Source: Bermanella sp047628755 (lineage in GTDB: Bacteria > Pseudomonadota > Gammaproteobacteria > Pseudomonadales > Oceanobacteraceae). Taken from it: a DNA stretch of 16,909 nt. Positions 6,569 to 14,203 of this stretch are shown here, in pieces (within the stretch, counting starts at the first letter, position 1; each line of letters opens with the position of its first letter). Where the stretch lies: positions 1-16,909 of the forward strand of contig JBLHVV010000067.1 in NCBI GenBank assembly GCA_047628755.1. Reading direction: 5' to 3'. Position numbers and translations under genes: made by a program. A model generated the notes under the pieces. That model saw nothing but the letters and a program-made list of their open reading frames with translations. It searched no databases and was not told the origin of the DNA.

Positions 6569-7057
6569 TTAGGTTAAAGCTGTAACGAATAGAATTTGAA
6601 TATTTTCTATAACGATAACAGCTGGCGGTTCCGGAAATAAATAGACTTCTTCGGCTTTAGAACCCACTGGAAATATCAAATGTCCTTCCTTGAAAAATGC
6701 TGGAAATTCAACCACAGGATAATACCAACCTAATAACTGCTCACCTTTAAAAACTAACAACCAGCGTATAGGCAAGTAGTCGTCTGCTACTCGCTCTAGG
6801 CCCACAACTGACGTAGTGTCGTTTTGACCAAAGTAATACAGGCTCACTAACTGACTACCATCACCCAGTAAATCAGGCTGTTGATGTTTTATTAGCTGGT
6901 GAGCCAATTTGGCAGTCATGTTAAATTCATCAGCATTGAAAACTTTTGACTGGGCGAAAAGTGGTGCTGCCCAAAGTAGGTTAAATATTACAAAAATAAC
7001 TGTGATTTGCTTTTTAAACATTGAAAGTAATAGCGTCCATGCCAAGTGATTGATCAC
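6569..7057 (-). CDS. Hypothetical exported protein in the epmC-pdxB operon
   Basis: A 162-residue protein (from a GTG at 7057) that I do not recognise. A hydrophobic, probably cleavable signal segment is visible (KKQITVIFVIFNLLWAAPLFAQS, cleavage likely after A-Q or A-Q-S), so the protein should be periplasmic. The mature part is beta-rich with many aromatic residues (LVSLYYF, RWLLVFKGEQLLGWYYPVVEFPAFF) and no recognisable catalytic motif or cysteine. Two starts are possible. The GTG at 7057 has AGAG just upstream and would put 12 extra residues before the signal; the ATG at 7021 gives a standard signal peptide beginning M-F-K-K but lacks a clear ribosome site. The gene begins 7 bases after the helicase stop, so it is in the operon. 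Confidence 0.75.
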   Translation of the reverse strand: MINHLAWTLLLSMFKKQITVIFVIFNLLWAAPLFAQSKVFNADEFNMTAKLAHQLIKHQQPDLLGDGSQLVSLYYFGQNDTTSVVGLERVADDYLPIRWLLVFKGEQLLGWYYPVVEFPAFFKEGHLIFPVGSKAEEVYLFPEPPAVIVIENIQILFVTALT

Positions 7058-7064
7058 CGAATCT

Positions 7065-8456
7065 CTATTTAGAGAAGTCAGGTACCCGCTCTGTCACTAC
7101 TTTTTTATTTAGGTAAGCTTCTAAATCCATCATTCCGTAGGCTTCGAATTCGTCGATAAAGGTTATGGCTGTACCCTTTGAGCCAGCGCGCCCGGTGCGG
7201 CCAATGCGATGAACATAGTCTTCCGGATCATCGGGCAAGTTGTAGTTAAATACATGGGTGATACCGTCTACGTGAATACCACGGCCTGCAACATCGGTTG
7301 CAACCAGTACTGTATTATCTTGCGCTTTAAAGCGTTCTAACGTTTTAACACGTTTCTGCTGAGCCACTTCTCCGCTCAACAACATGGCTTTAATGCCCAT
7401 GCGGTTCAGACGGTCAGCTAAGTCACGAGTTGTATCCCGACGATTACCAAAGATAATCGCTTTATTCACATCAGGCTGATTTAGCATATTAACTAAAACT
7501 TGGTCTTTTTCAGTGACTTGTAGACTGTAGAATTTTTGATCCACAGTGTCAGTTGCCACAGACTCTGGTTCAATTTCAACTTGTCTTGGCTTATGGGTCC
7601 AGCTTTCACTTAGTTCAACTACATCGTAAGGATAAGTAGCACTAAACAATTGAGTTTGGCGAGTAGACTTGTCAGGTGTTGCCCGAATAATGCGTTTTAG
7701 GTCAGGAATAAAACCCATGTCTAGCATACGGTCGGCTTCATCAATTACTAACATCTCTACCTGATCAAGGAATACCACTTTTTGCTGTAAAAAATCCAAC
7801 AAGCGGCCTGGTGTTGCTACTAAAATATCTACGATGCCGTTCTGTAATTGATCACGCTGTTTATCATAATCTACACCACCAACAACGGTCACTACATTAA
7901 GCTCGGTATGCTTACATAACACTCTTGCATCAGATGCAATCTGCATAGCGAGTTCACGAGTAGGTGCCAATACTAACGCTCGTGGCTCACTAGAAAAACG
8001 CTCTGCTGGAGTAGTTGTTAATAGTTTTTGTAATACCGTGATTAAAAAGGCAGCTGTTTTACCAGTACCTGTTTGTGCCTTACCAATAATGTCGTGGCCA
8101 GCTAGGGTAATGGGCAACGATTCAGCCTGTATAGGACTGGCAAAAGAAAAGCCTAAGTCTTGAATCGCTTGCATTACACGAGGATCAAGATTCAAATCAT
8201 GAAAGCGAGTTTTACCCTCTTCAGGTTCTACTTTGAAAGAAGCAGGGTCCCACGGAGCTTTGGGCTTTTGAGCCGGTGTGTCTTTTTTAGCCGAGGCTAC
8301 TTTTTTGGCAGGTCCTTTTACTTTTGTATTAGGGCCTCTGTGCTGTTTTGGATTGGCTTCTTTATCCGCTCCTTTTGTTTTATTTTTAGACTGGTGTTTA
8401 GACGCATCTTTAGGCGCATCATTAGACAATAATCGTTTAAAAAATCCGATTGGCAT
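7065..8456 (-). CDS. DEAD-box ATP-dependent RNA helicase (RhlB/RhlE-like)
   Basis: A 463-residue RNA helicase. An unstructured basic tail (residues 1 to about 80, rich in Lys, Pro and Ala) precedes the two RecA-like domains. Motifs in order: Q motif with F85 and Gln110, Walker A A-Q-T-G-T-G-K-T (127-134), P-T-R-E-L (165-169), T-P-G-R (215-218), D-E-A-D (239-242), S-A-T (272-274), V-A-T-D-V-A-G-R-G (385-393) and H-R-I-G-R-T-G-R (416-423). The basic N-terminal extension and overall sequence recall the long Pseudomonas-type RhlB, but other DEAD-box subfamilies cannot be separated by eye, so no symbol is given. Likely roles are RNA remodelling, decay or ribosome assembly. Its ATG directly follows the epmC stop (TAA-ATG), with GGAAG inside epmC as ribosome site, which indicates coupled translation. 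Confidence 0.93.
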   Translation of the reverse strand: MPIGFFKRLLSNDAPKDASKHQSKNKTKGADKEANPKQHRGPNTKVKGPAKKVASAKKDTPAQKPKAPWDPASFKVEPEEGKTRFHDLNLDPRVMQAIQDLGFSFASPIQAESLPITLAGHDIIGKAQTGTGKTAAFLITVLQKLLTTTPAERFSSEPRALVLAPTRELAMQIASDARVLCKHTELNVVTVVGGVDYDKQRDQLQNGIVDILVATPGRLLDFLQQKVVFLDQVEMLVIDEADRMLDMGFIPDLKRIIRATPDKSTRQTQLFSATYPYDVVELSESWTHKPRQVEIEPESVATDTVDQKFYSLQVTEKDQVLVNMLNQPDVNKAIIFGNRRDTTRDLADRLNRMGIKAMLLSGEVAQQKRVKTLERFKAQDNTVLVATDVAGRGIHVDGITHVFNYNLPDDPEDYVHRIGRTGRAGSKGTAITFIDEFEAYGMMDLEAYLNKKVVTERVPDFSK

Positions 8457-9002
8457 TTATAGGTCTTCCCGTTTAAATTCGTTAGAGCTTAAAGGCTCGT
8501 TACCACGGTAATTTGCGGCTAATGATTCAACAAAAATATTGGCTCGTTGTGGCAACCCATTCTTAATATACGTTTGGGTTTGCTGCCATATTTTGTCTTT
8601 AAAAGTTTCTGCGGCCTCAGCTGCGGCGCTTATATCACCACTTAAGTTATCTAGGCTCACATTGAATTGAAAGTTGGCGGCTTGGCAGAATATCCATTCC
8701 AAAGCCTGTGGTTTAATTTCAACCAACTCAAATTCTTTTTGCTGCTGCTCAGTTCTACCATCGGGATTATACCAATAACCAAAATCCAATAGTTTTCGTC
8801 GCTCGGCACCGGCAATACTCCAATGGCTTATTTCGTGTAATGCACTGGAAAAATACCCATGAGCAAAAATCACACGATCATATGGGTAATCCTCACTTCG
8901 AGGTATATAAACTGGCTCGCAGCCACCTCGTACCAGTTCGGTAGCCAATCTCCCTTTAAAGTCTTTATTAAAGAGTTCTATGAGCTGTGAATAATAATGC
9001 AT
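8457..9002 (-). CDS. epmC: Elongation factor P hydroxylase EpmC
   Basis: Homologue of E. coli YfcM/EpmC, the iron-dependent enzyme that hydroxylates the beta-lysylated lysine of elongation factor P. The similarity is strong and collinear: Y-x-Q-L-I-E-x-F-N at the start, then EPVYIP, P-Y-D-R-V-I-F-A-H-G, the metal-binding H-E-I-S-H-W box, D-F-G-Y-W-Y-x-P-D-G-R, and V-E-I-K-P-Q-A-L-E-W-I-F-C. I place the start at the ATG at 9002 (181 residues), because MHYYSQLIELFN aligns with the E. coli N-terminus and gives nearly the same length (182). The open frame continues upstream to 9128, but that extra part has no family resemblance. The ribosome site is poor. It is the first gene of the operon and divergent from the MATE pump gene. 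Confidence 0.93.
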   Translation of the reverse strand: MHYYSQLIELFNKDFKGRLATELVRGGCEPVYIPRSEDYPYDRVIFAHGYFSSALHEISHWSIAGAERRKLLDFGYWYNPDGRTEQQQKEFELVEIKPQALEWIFCQAANFQFNVSLDNLSGDISAAAEAAETFKDKIWQQTQTYIKNGLPQRANIFVESLAANYRGNEPLSSNEFKREDL

Positions 9003-9209
9003 AACCGCGTAACAACCTACTAACAGGATGGCTTTATACCAGTTATGTCTCACTGCGGCCAGTTTATAGGCATTTCGGCCTGCATTTGGCATTGCATTCC
9101 TAAAGAATTTGATGATACTGACGTTCACCGATGTTTAGTGGTTATTTTGTGTCTTAATAATCCCGTTTCAGTAATCGTTTTAGTATTAATCTTGTATAGC
9201 GTTGTAATC

Positions 9210-10556
9210 ATGAGAAAATCGTTTTACCAGCAATCCAGACCACTATTAGTACTGATGTTGCCAATACTTGGTACCCAACTTGCGCAAACAGGTATGGGTG
9301 TAGTCGATACTCTTGTGGCTGGTTTAGCTGGGACTGTGGATTTAGCCGCTATTGCAGTAGGAAGCAGTATTTGGATTCCTATTGTGCTGATGGTGTCGGG
9401 AATTATGGCTGCAATAACGCCTTTAGTGGCTCATGCTGAAGGCGCTGATAATAAACCTGAGTGCGCTAAAGTACTGCAGCAAGGTTTGTACTTGTCTTTA
9501 ATAGTAGGCAGTCTTTGCATGGCACTTATTATCTACTCTACTCGCCCTATTATGGAATTTATGGGTGTAACTCCAGAGATCATGGGACCCACTGAAGAAT
9601 ACCTTGTCTACATTGCTTTGAGCTTACCCGCCATTGCCATTTATCAAGCGCTGCGCTCTTACAACGAAGCCATTCATATTACCAAACCAGTTACTGTTAT
9701 TGCCGTGGCTTCTTTATTGCTAAATATCCCTTTAAACATGGCATTTGTATTGGGCTTTGGGCCAATAGAAGCTATGGGTGGAGTTGGTTGTGGGCTTGCA
9801 AGTATGATCATATTTTACTTAGCGAGTATCGCTCTGGGTTTATTTACCTTTTTTAGTTCTCGTCATGGGGTAATCAAACCGTTTAAAGATTTTTCTAGCC
9901 CTAATCTACCGGCCATGGGCCGTATCTCATTTATTGGGGTTCCCATTGGATTAGCTATATTTGTAGAAACCAGCTTGTTTTGTGTCATCGCACTATTAAT
10001 TGCGCGCTTAGGCCCAGACATTATAGCGGCACATCAGATTACCCTTAACATCTCGTCATTGCTATTTATGGTACCGCTGAGTTTGGCCTACGCTCTTACC
10101 GTTTTAGTAGGTCAATCCTTGGGCCAGTCAGATCCCGTTAAAAGTCGGGTAATTTGGAAGAATGCGTTAATAGTTGGCGTGATTTTATCCAGTTGTAATG
10201 CGGCTTTCCTGTTTTTTTTAAGAGACGTAATTGTTGCTGTTTACAGCAGTGACCCAGCCGTAATTATAATGGCTTCGCACTTATTAATTTATGCCGCTGT
10301 TTATCAGATTAGCGATAGCACACAAATTGTAGCGGCTGGTGCGTTGCGGGGCTACAAAGATACCATGGTGACTTTAATGTTAACGGTTATTTCATTTTGG
10401 CTAATAGGTTTGCCCGTGGGTTATTATCTCGGCTTAGGCCAATCGACGCCCATGGGAGCAGAGGGGTTCTGGATTGGCTTATTGGTAGGCTTAAGTGTAA
10501 ATGCTATATTGCTTCTGACTAGATTAAAAATCGTTACCAGGCGATTTTTATCGTAA
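9210..10556 (+). CDS. MATE family multidrug efflux transporter (NorM/MdtK-like)
   Basis: A 12-helix inner-membrane antiporter of the multidrug and toxic compound extrusion family, exporting cationic drugs or metabolites in exchange for Na+ or H+. With the ATG at 9210 the protein has 448 residues, the normal size. The start MRKSFYQQSRPLLVLMLPIL followed by G-T-Q-L-A-Q-T-G-M-G-V-V-D-T is typical of the NorM/MdtK branch. Asp33 in the first helix sits at the position often used for cation coupling. The two halves repeat (second half from about residue 235), and the final helices are hydrophobic without charged breaks. The open frame extends upstream to 9045, but this would add an unlikely cysteine-rich tail. 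The ribosome site before 9210 is weak. No regulator gene is adjacent, so substrate and control remain open. Confidence 0.92.
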   Translation: MRKSFYQQSRPLLVLMLPILGTQLAQTGMGVVDTLVAGLAGTVDLAAIAVGSSIWIPIVLMVSGIMAAITPLVAHAEGADNKPECAKVLQQGLYLSLIVGSLCMALIIYSTRPIMEFMGVTPEIMGPTEEYLVYIALSLPAIAIYQALRSYNEAIHITKPVTVIAVASLLLNIPLNMAFVLGFGPIEAMGGVGCGLASMIIFYLASIALGLFTFFSSRHGVIKPFKDFSSPNLPAMGRISFIGVPIGLAIFVETSLFCVIALLIARLGPDIIAAHQITLNISSLLFMVPLSLAYALTVLVGQSLGQSDPVKSRVIWKNALIVGVILSSCNAAFLFFLRDVIVAVYSSDPAVIIMASHLLIYAAVYQISDSTQIVAAGALRGYKDTMVTLMLTVISFWLIGLPVGYYLGLGQSTPMGAEGFWIGLLVGLSVNAILLLTRLKIVTRRFLS

Positions 10557-10595
10557 CACGCCACAGCAATTAAACCGCTGGCCAAAATTAGCCAT

Positions 10596-10610
10596 GGCAC
10601 CAAAAGTGCC
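10596..10610. repeat. Short hairpin downstream of the MATE gene
   Basis: GGCAC and GTGCC flank a five-base loop (CAAAA), 40 bases after the MATE stop. Only two T residues follow, so it would be at best a weak terminator. Confidence 0.4.
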
Positions 10611-10651
10611 TTGTAGAACTAAAACTGGTTACATTATGAAACAAACATTCA

Positions 10652-10687
10652 CTTAATCCGCCAACAAACTACTTTGTTGGAATTAAG
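10652..10687. repeat. Two-tier palindromic hairpin between the MATE gene and the next gene
   Basis: An inner perfect 8-bp stem (CCAACAAA 10661-10668 with TTTGTTGG 10673-10680, loop CTAC) is extended by an outer 6-bp stem (CTTAAT 10652-10657 with ATTAAG 10682-10687) across a small asymmetric bulge. No T-run follows on either side. It could be an mRNA-end stabilising structure, an operator for the gene at 10786, or a dispersed palindromic element. A possible promoter for that gene, TTGGAA (10677-10682) and TATTCT (10699-10704) with a 16-base spacer, would overlap the right arm. Confidence 0.55.
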
Positions 10688-10785
10688 ACCTAGTTATTTA
10701 TTCTAAACTAATCAGAACAACCTATAAATCCCACCTATACTCAAAGTTAAGTGCAGGAAGCAGTCGTTACTTAGCCGGAGTTTAT

Positions 10786-11460
10786 ATGGTCACAAATGCC
10801 GAAGTTATTGATTTTAGGCAACATCAAAAAATCGCAAAAGCTACAATCAACCGTATCATTCCTGAGAATGACGGAATCGAAATGTTATACAGCAATGACA
10901 ACAGCGAGCAAATTTTCAGTCTTAAAGTTTTATGCTGGGCACAATGGGACGATGGACAAATAGATGGAATGGTTCCTTGGCTTAACAGACTGGTGCCATG
11001 CCGTTCATTAAACGATCCTTTAGACGGTCGTTGGGAAGGATATTTGGACCCAACTACTGGTAAAGTATTGTTTGAAGCTCCTGCATATAAGTCAGAGTTT
11101 TTAAAATCAAGCTCAAATTATTACTCTACAAAGCATGAGTCTGCTGCCGATGTAATACAGGAAATCCCTGATACAATTGGCACTCATGCCGTGTTCAGTC
11201 AAGACCAGTTTGAAACGTTTAACATTCAAGAAGTTCACAGCTGGCGTTTATATAGTGATGGCAGCATACTCGCCATGGCCATTGATAAAGAAGATGTGTG
11301 CTGCACTCCTGTATTAACGGGTGACGAATGTTTGTACAGCACACAACACAAAAAAGATTTTCATTACTTTTTTCAACATTCTATTGCCAATAAGATCAAA
11401 GCCAGAGACCCTGATGCTTTAGCCGCAATGGCACACTTATCTAGTAATTCACAAACATAA
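10786..11460 (+). CDS. Hypothetical protein, 224 aa
   Basis: I do not recognise this protein. It is soluble and acidic, with no signal peptide or membrane segment. The N-terminal 120 residues look like a beta-rich domain containing W-A-Q-W-D-D-G-Q-I-D-G-M-V-P-W and G-R-W-E-G-Y-L-D-P-T-T-G-K-V-L-F-E, which are turn-rich and aromatic. A second part has H-S-W-R-L-Y-S-D-G-S-I-L-A and a cysteine cluster (V-C-C-T-P-V-L-T-G-D-E-C). A clear CGGAG ribosome site lies 5 bases before the ATG. The gene is alone, about 230 bases from the MATE gene and 108 bases before the glycosyltransferase gene, and no terminator separates it from the latter. Codon composition resembles the flanking genes. Confidence 0.75.
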   Translation: MVTNAEVIDFRQHQKIAKATINRIIPENDGIEMLYSNDNSEQIFSLKVLCWAQWDDGQIDGMVPWLNRLVPCRSLNDPLDGRWEGYLDPTTGKVLFEAPAYKSEFLKSSSNYYSTKHESAADVIQEIPDTIGTHAVFSQDQFETFNIQEVHSWRLYSDGSILAMAIDKEDVCCTPVLTGDECLYSTQHKKDFHYFFQHSIANKIKARDPDALAAMAHLSSNSQT

Positions 11461-11568
11461 CGTTTTTGAAGTGTCCCTATTAAATTTGGAGCCTAAGCTG
11501 GAATTAGTTTGGGCTTTCCGCTATTTTATCTGTACTACTACTATTGCAATTAAACGGACTTAACTCTT

Positions 11569-12426
11569 ATGTTTCACATCAAGGACGAATATACAAATGA
11601 CCTTGAAGTTAATCCTTGGTTAAGATTTCGTAATCGTATTATTCGTATTATCATTAGCCCATATCATTTAACTAAATCTTTGTTTTTAATTACTGGGGCC
11701 TTAGTTTGGATTGGACTAATCGCATTAATAATCACAACTTTCTCATTATTAGGCAGTCTGCCCCACTTTAATGAAGACGGCTTTAATGCTGCAAAAGTAG
11801 ATACTCAAGCAAAAATTGCGCTTAAACTAGAAAATAAGAATGCAATGGCACCCTATGCATGGACGTCTATAAAAGACATTAACCGAGAATTGCTCTATGC
11901 CATTGTAATGAGTGAAGATGGAGATTTTTTTAGTCACCAAGGTATAGATTATGATGCACTTATTAATGCCTTAGGTGAAAATATAAAGCGCAGAGAATGG
12001 AGTTTTGGTGCCAGTACTATTAGTCAGCAAACAATAAAAAACATTTACCTAACTGAAAGTAAAAACCTTTATCGAAAACTTAAAGAAATTATTAGTGTGC
12101 AAAGGCTAGAGCAATCATTAAGTAAAAATGAAATACTTGAACTGTACCTCAATCTAATTGAATTTGGCCCAGACATATATGGCATAAGTGCAGCTGCTAA
12201 ATATTACTTTAATACCAGTCCTAATAAGTTAAACGCGGCCCAAGGGGCTTTTTTAGCGCTACTTATGCCAAGCCCTAGAAAATATCATTTTACAATATTT
12301 CAAAACCAACATTTAGCCAATCGCCACAAGCGTAAATACAAGCGTATATTGCAAGATATGCGCTACAAAGAGTACATTAGTCCCAAGCAATATAAAAAAT
12401 ATATTAAGTTTTCTTTCTTTAAATAA
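11569..12426 (+). CDS. Monofunctional peptidoglycan glycosyltransferase (GT51, MtgA-like)
   Basis: A 285-residue membrane-anchored enzyme that polymerises lipid II into glycan strands. One transmembrane helix (about residues 37-59) anchors it with the catalytic part outside. GT51 motifs in order: the donor-site E-D in S-E-D-G-D-F-F-S-H-Q-G-I-D with catalytic Glu116, G-A-S-T-I-S-Q-Q-T-x-K-N (148-158), the R-K-L-K-E box with second catalytic Glu173, and I-L-E-L-Y-L-N-L-I-E-F-G-P-x-I-Y-G-I-x-A-A-A-x-Y-Y-F. There is no penicillin-binding transpeptidase domain, so it is MtgA-type, somewhat longer than E. coli MtgA (242). The usual R-G-G-S-T-I reads F-G-A-S-T-I here. The gene seems more A-rich than its neighbours by eye. 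Only a weak GGA ribosome site precedes the ATG. Confidence 0.88.
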   Translation: MFHIKDEYTNDLEVNPWLRFRNRIIRIIISPYHLTKSLFLITGALVWIGLIALIITTFSLLGSLPHFNEDGFNAAKVDTQAKIALKLENKNAMAPYAWTSIKDINRELLYAIVMSEDGDFFSHQGIDYDALINALGENIKRREWSFGASTISQQTIKNIYLTESKNLYRKLKEIISVQRLEQSLSKNEILELYLNLIEFGPDIYGISAAAKYYFNTSPNKLNAAQGAFLALLMPSPRKYHFTIFQNQHLANRHKRKYKRILQDMRYKEYISPKQYKKYIKFSFFK

Positions 12427-12633
12427 AAAACCAACTAATTTTACGCCATACCAACCATTAATCATGTTTACTTGATATAGCTTCTTGTCCAATATTTTTT
12501 GATCAGTAAACTGTTGTTTAATTATCCCCGAATAAACATAAAAATAATAATTGAAACTGAGGAATGAGGCGTTATTGCTGCAGCAGCTTTAGATGAAGAG
12601 CCTGACCTAATTACCTATTCAATTAAGGCTATT

Positions 12634-12948
12634 GTGAATAAAACCACAGACGAAGTTATTAATACCTATTTAATCGGATACGGAAAAAAAGACTACAGCC
12701 AAGATATGAAAAGCATTGCAATTTATCAAATTGGCTTAGTGTACATGAGCCGCTTGAATGATAACCGTGATGATGAAAAAGCCAAAATGTACTTTCAGCG
12801 TCATTTAATAGAGTTTCCATACAGTATTTTACATGAACGGATTGAAGAACGATTAAAGACTATTAACGATAGAAAAAGCTTAACTTCACACCCATCTCAA
12901 CAGCAAATTATCAACCAAGCTGATAGAGATTCAGTTACAGCACAATAA
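12634..12948 (+). CDS. Small helical protein, TPR-like; 5' end uncertain or damaged
   Basis: The frame starting at a GTG (12634) encodes 104 residues of mostly helix, with TPR-like spacing: Y-Q-I-G-L-V-Y-M-S-R-L-N-D, then D-E-K-A-K-M-Y-F-Q-R-H-L-I-E-F-P-Y-S, and a polar tail. AAGG lies 7 bases before the GTG. However, the same frame is open back to an in-frame TGA at 12565-12567 and reads there as sensible protein (VIAAAALDEEPDLITYSIKA) without any ATG, GTG or TTG. The only ATG with a good ribosome site (12564, preceded by CTGAGGA) is in another frame and stops after 10 codons. Either the gene starts at GTG 12634, or a small mutation has cut it from its original start. Function is not recognised. 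It ends 18 bases from the convergent tas gene. Confidence 0.6.
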   Translation: MNKTTDEVINTYLIGYGKKDYSQDMKSIAIYQIGLVYMSRLNDNRDDEKAKMYFQRHLIEFPYSILHERIEERLKTINDRKSLTSHPSQQQIINQADRDSVTAQ

Positions 12949-12966
12949 TTTTAAAGAGTTTAAAGT

Positions 12967-14001
12967 TTAAGGCGCTGGATTTGGAAACATCTGGTGAACT
13001 GATTCGATAGCCTCAAATATATTGTCATCTAATATTACGTCTATGGATGCAATATTTTCTTTCAGCTGATCTAGGGTTGTGGCGCCAATAATATTACTGG
13101 TTACAAAAGACTGTTGATTAACAAAAGCTAAAGACATTTGCGTAGGGCTTAAATTAAATTCTTTTGCTAAGTCAGCATATTTTTCAGTAGCAGCAATGGA
13201 TTCTGGATTTGTATAACGACTAAAGCGATCAAACAAGGTTAAGCGACCTGCTGCTGGTTTATCGTTTATATATTTACCTGTTAGCATGCCAAAGGCAAGC
13301 GGACTATATGCCAGCAAGCCCACCGACTCTCTGTGTGAAATTTCAGCAAGACCCACTTCAAAACTTCTATTAAGTAAGTTGTAAGGGTTTTGGATTGAAA
13401 CTGGTTTAGCAAAACCATTCTGTTCGCAAATAGCTAAAGCCTTCATTACGCCCCAAGGTGTTTCGTTGCTGAACCCCCAATGGCGAATCTTGCCAATTTT
13501 AATCAATGCATCCATTGCGGCTACTGTTTCTTCTAATGGAGTCTGCTCTTCTTGTTCATTGACTTTATAACCTAACTGCCCAAAATAATTAGTGTTGCGG
13601 TCAGGCCAGTGCAATTGGTACAAGTCTAAATAGTCGGTTTGCAATCGAGTTAAGCTAGTATCGATAGCTTGCACTATTTGCTCTTTACTTAGACGCGGTC
13701 CACCACGAATATGACTTAACCAATCTGCTGGTCCAGCCAGCTTGCTTGCCAGAATAATCTGGTCACGATTAGCCTGTTTGGTCAACCAAGTGCCTATATA
13801 TACTTCCGTTAGACCCTGTGTGTCTTTGGTAGGCGGCACAGGGTACATTTCTGCTGTGTCGATAAAGTTTATGCCTTGGCTTAAGGCATAGTCTAATTGC
13901 TGGTGGGCCTCTGTCTCTGAGTTTTGCTGACCCCAAGTCATTGTTCCTAAGCAAATTAAGCTTACGTCTAAATCTGTATTACCCAGTTTACGAAATTTCA
14001 T
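12967..14001 (-). CDS. tas: Aldo/keto reductase Tas
   Basis: A 344-residue NADP(H)-dependent aldo/keto reductase, collinear with E. coli Tas (346 residues): L-G-T-M-T-W-G-Q-Q-N-S-E, D-x-A-E-M-Y-P-V-P-P with T-Q-G-L-T-E, Q-N-P-Y-x-L-L-N-R-S-F-E-V-G-L-A-E, L-L-A-Y-S-P-L-A-F-G-x-L-T-G-K-Y and the C-terminal V-H-Q-M-F-P-N-P-A-P. The catalytic tetrad is Asp48, Tyr53, Lys87 and His131. E. coli tas is known for complementing tyrosine auxotrophy when overexpressed; the natural substrate is unclear. The protein is a cytoplasmic TIM barrel. It stands alone, with a good promoter just upstream and AGG 8 bases before the ATG. No terminator is visible in the short gap to the convergent gene. Confidence 0.95.
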   Translation of the reverse strand: MKFRKLGNTDLDVSLICLGTMTWGQQNSETEAHQQLDYALSQGINFIDTAEMYPVPPTKDTQGLTEVYIGTWLTKQANRDQIILASKLAGPADWLSHIRGGPRLSKEQIVQAIDTSLTRLQTDYLDLYQLHWPDRNTNYFGQLGYKVNEQEEQTPLEETVAAMDALIKIGKIRHWGFSNETPWGVMKALAICEQNGFAKPVSIQNPYNLLNRSFEVGLAEISHRESVGLLAYSPLAFGMLTGKYINDKPAAGRLTLFDRFSRYTNPESIAATEKYADLAKEFNLSPTQMSLAFVNQQSFVTSNIIGATTLDQLKENIASIDVILDDNIFEAIESVHQMFPNPAP

Positions 14002-14033
14002 ACTGTAGCCTGCTTAATAAAAATAGTAGTTTG

Positions 14034-14062
14034 ATAATATTGAGCTTATGGCCTGCTGACAA
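14034..14062 (-). promoter_or_regulatory. Sigma-70 promoter of tas
   Basis: On the minus strand TTGTCA (14062-14057) is followed after 17 bases by TATTAT (14039-14034). Both hexamers are near consensus. The expected start site is roughly 25-30 bases before the tas ATG. Confidence 0.65.
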
Positions 14063-14083
14063 CCCATAAACGATCGGCAATGC

Positions 14084-14110
14084 ACAAAAGATAATGTACA
14101 AAAGACAATG
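14084..14110. repeat. Imperfect short tandem repeat upstream of tas
   Basis: ACAAAAGATAATG (14084-14096) recurs 14 bases later as ACAAAAGACAATG (14098-14110), with one difference. It lies just upstream of the tas promoter, so it could be a binding site, but two copies in AT-rich DNA are weak evidence. Confidence 0.35.
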
Positions 14111-14135
14111 AAGAAGAGAAAATGAATAACTTGCT

Positions 14136-14173
14136 CCACAAAAAAACCAGAGCAAGCTCTGGTTTTTTTGTGG
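14136..14173 (-). terminator. Long perfect rho-independent terminator after the lipoprotein gene
   Basis: An uninterrupted 18-bp inverted repeat (14136-14153 with 14156-14173) around a central AA. A GC-rich apex (ACCAGAGC/GCTCTGGT) is flanked by seven A and seven T. It ends the minus-strand transcription unit of the glutaredoxin-like and lipoprotein genes, and separates it from tas. By symmetry it would also stop plus-strand transcription. Confidence 0.9.
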
Positions 14174-14203
14174 GCTAAATTATTTGGCTAAGTAAAGTCA
14201 CAT

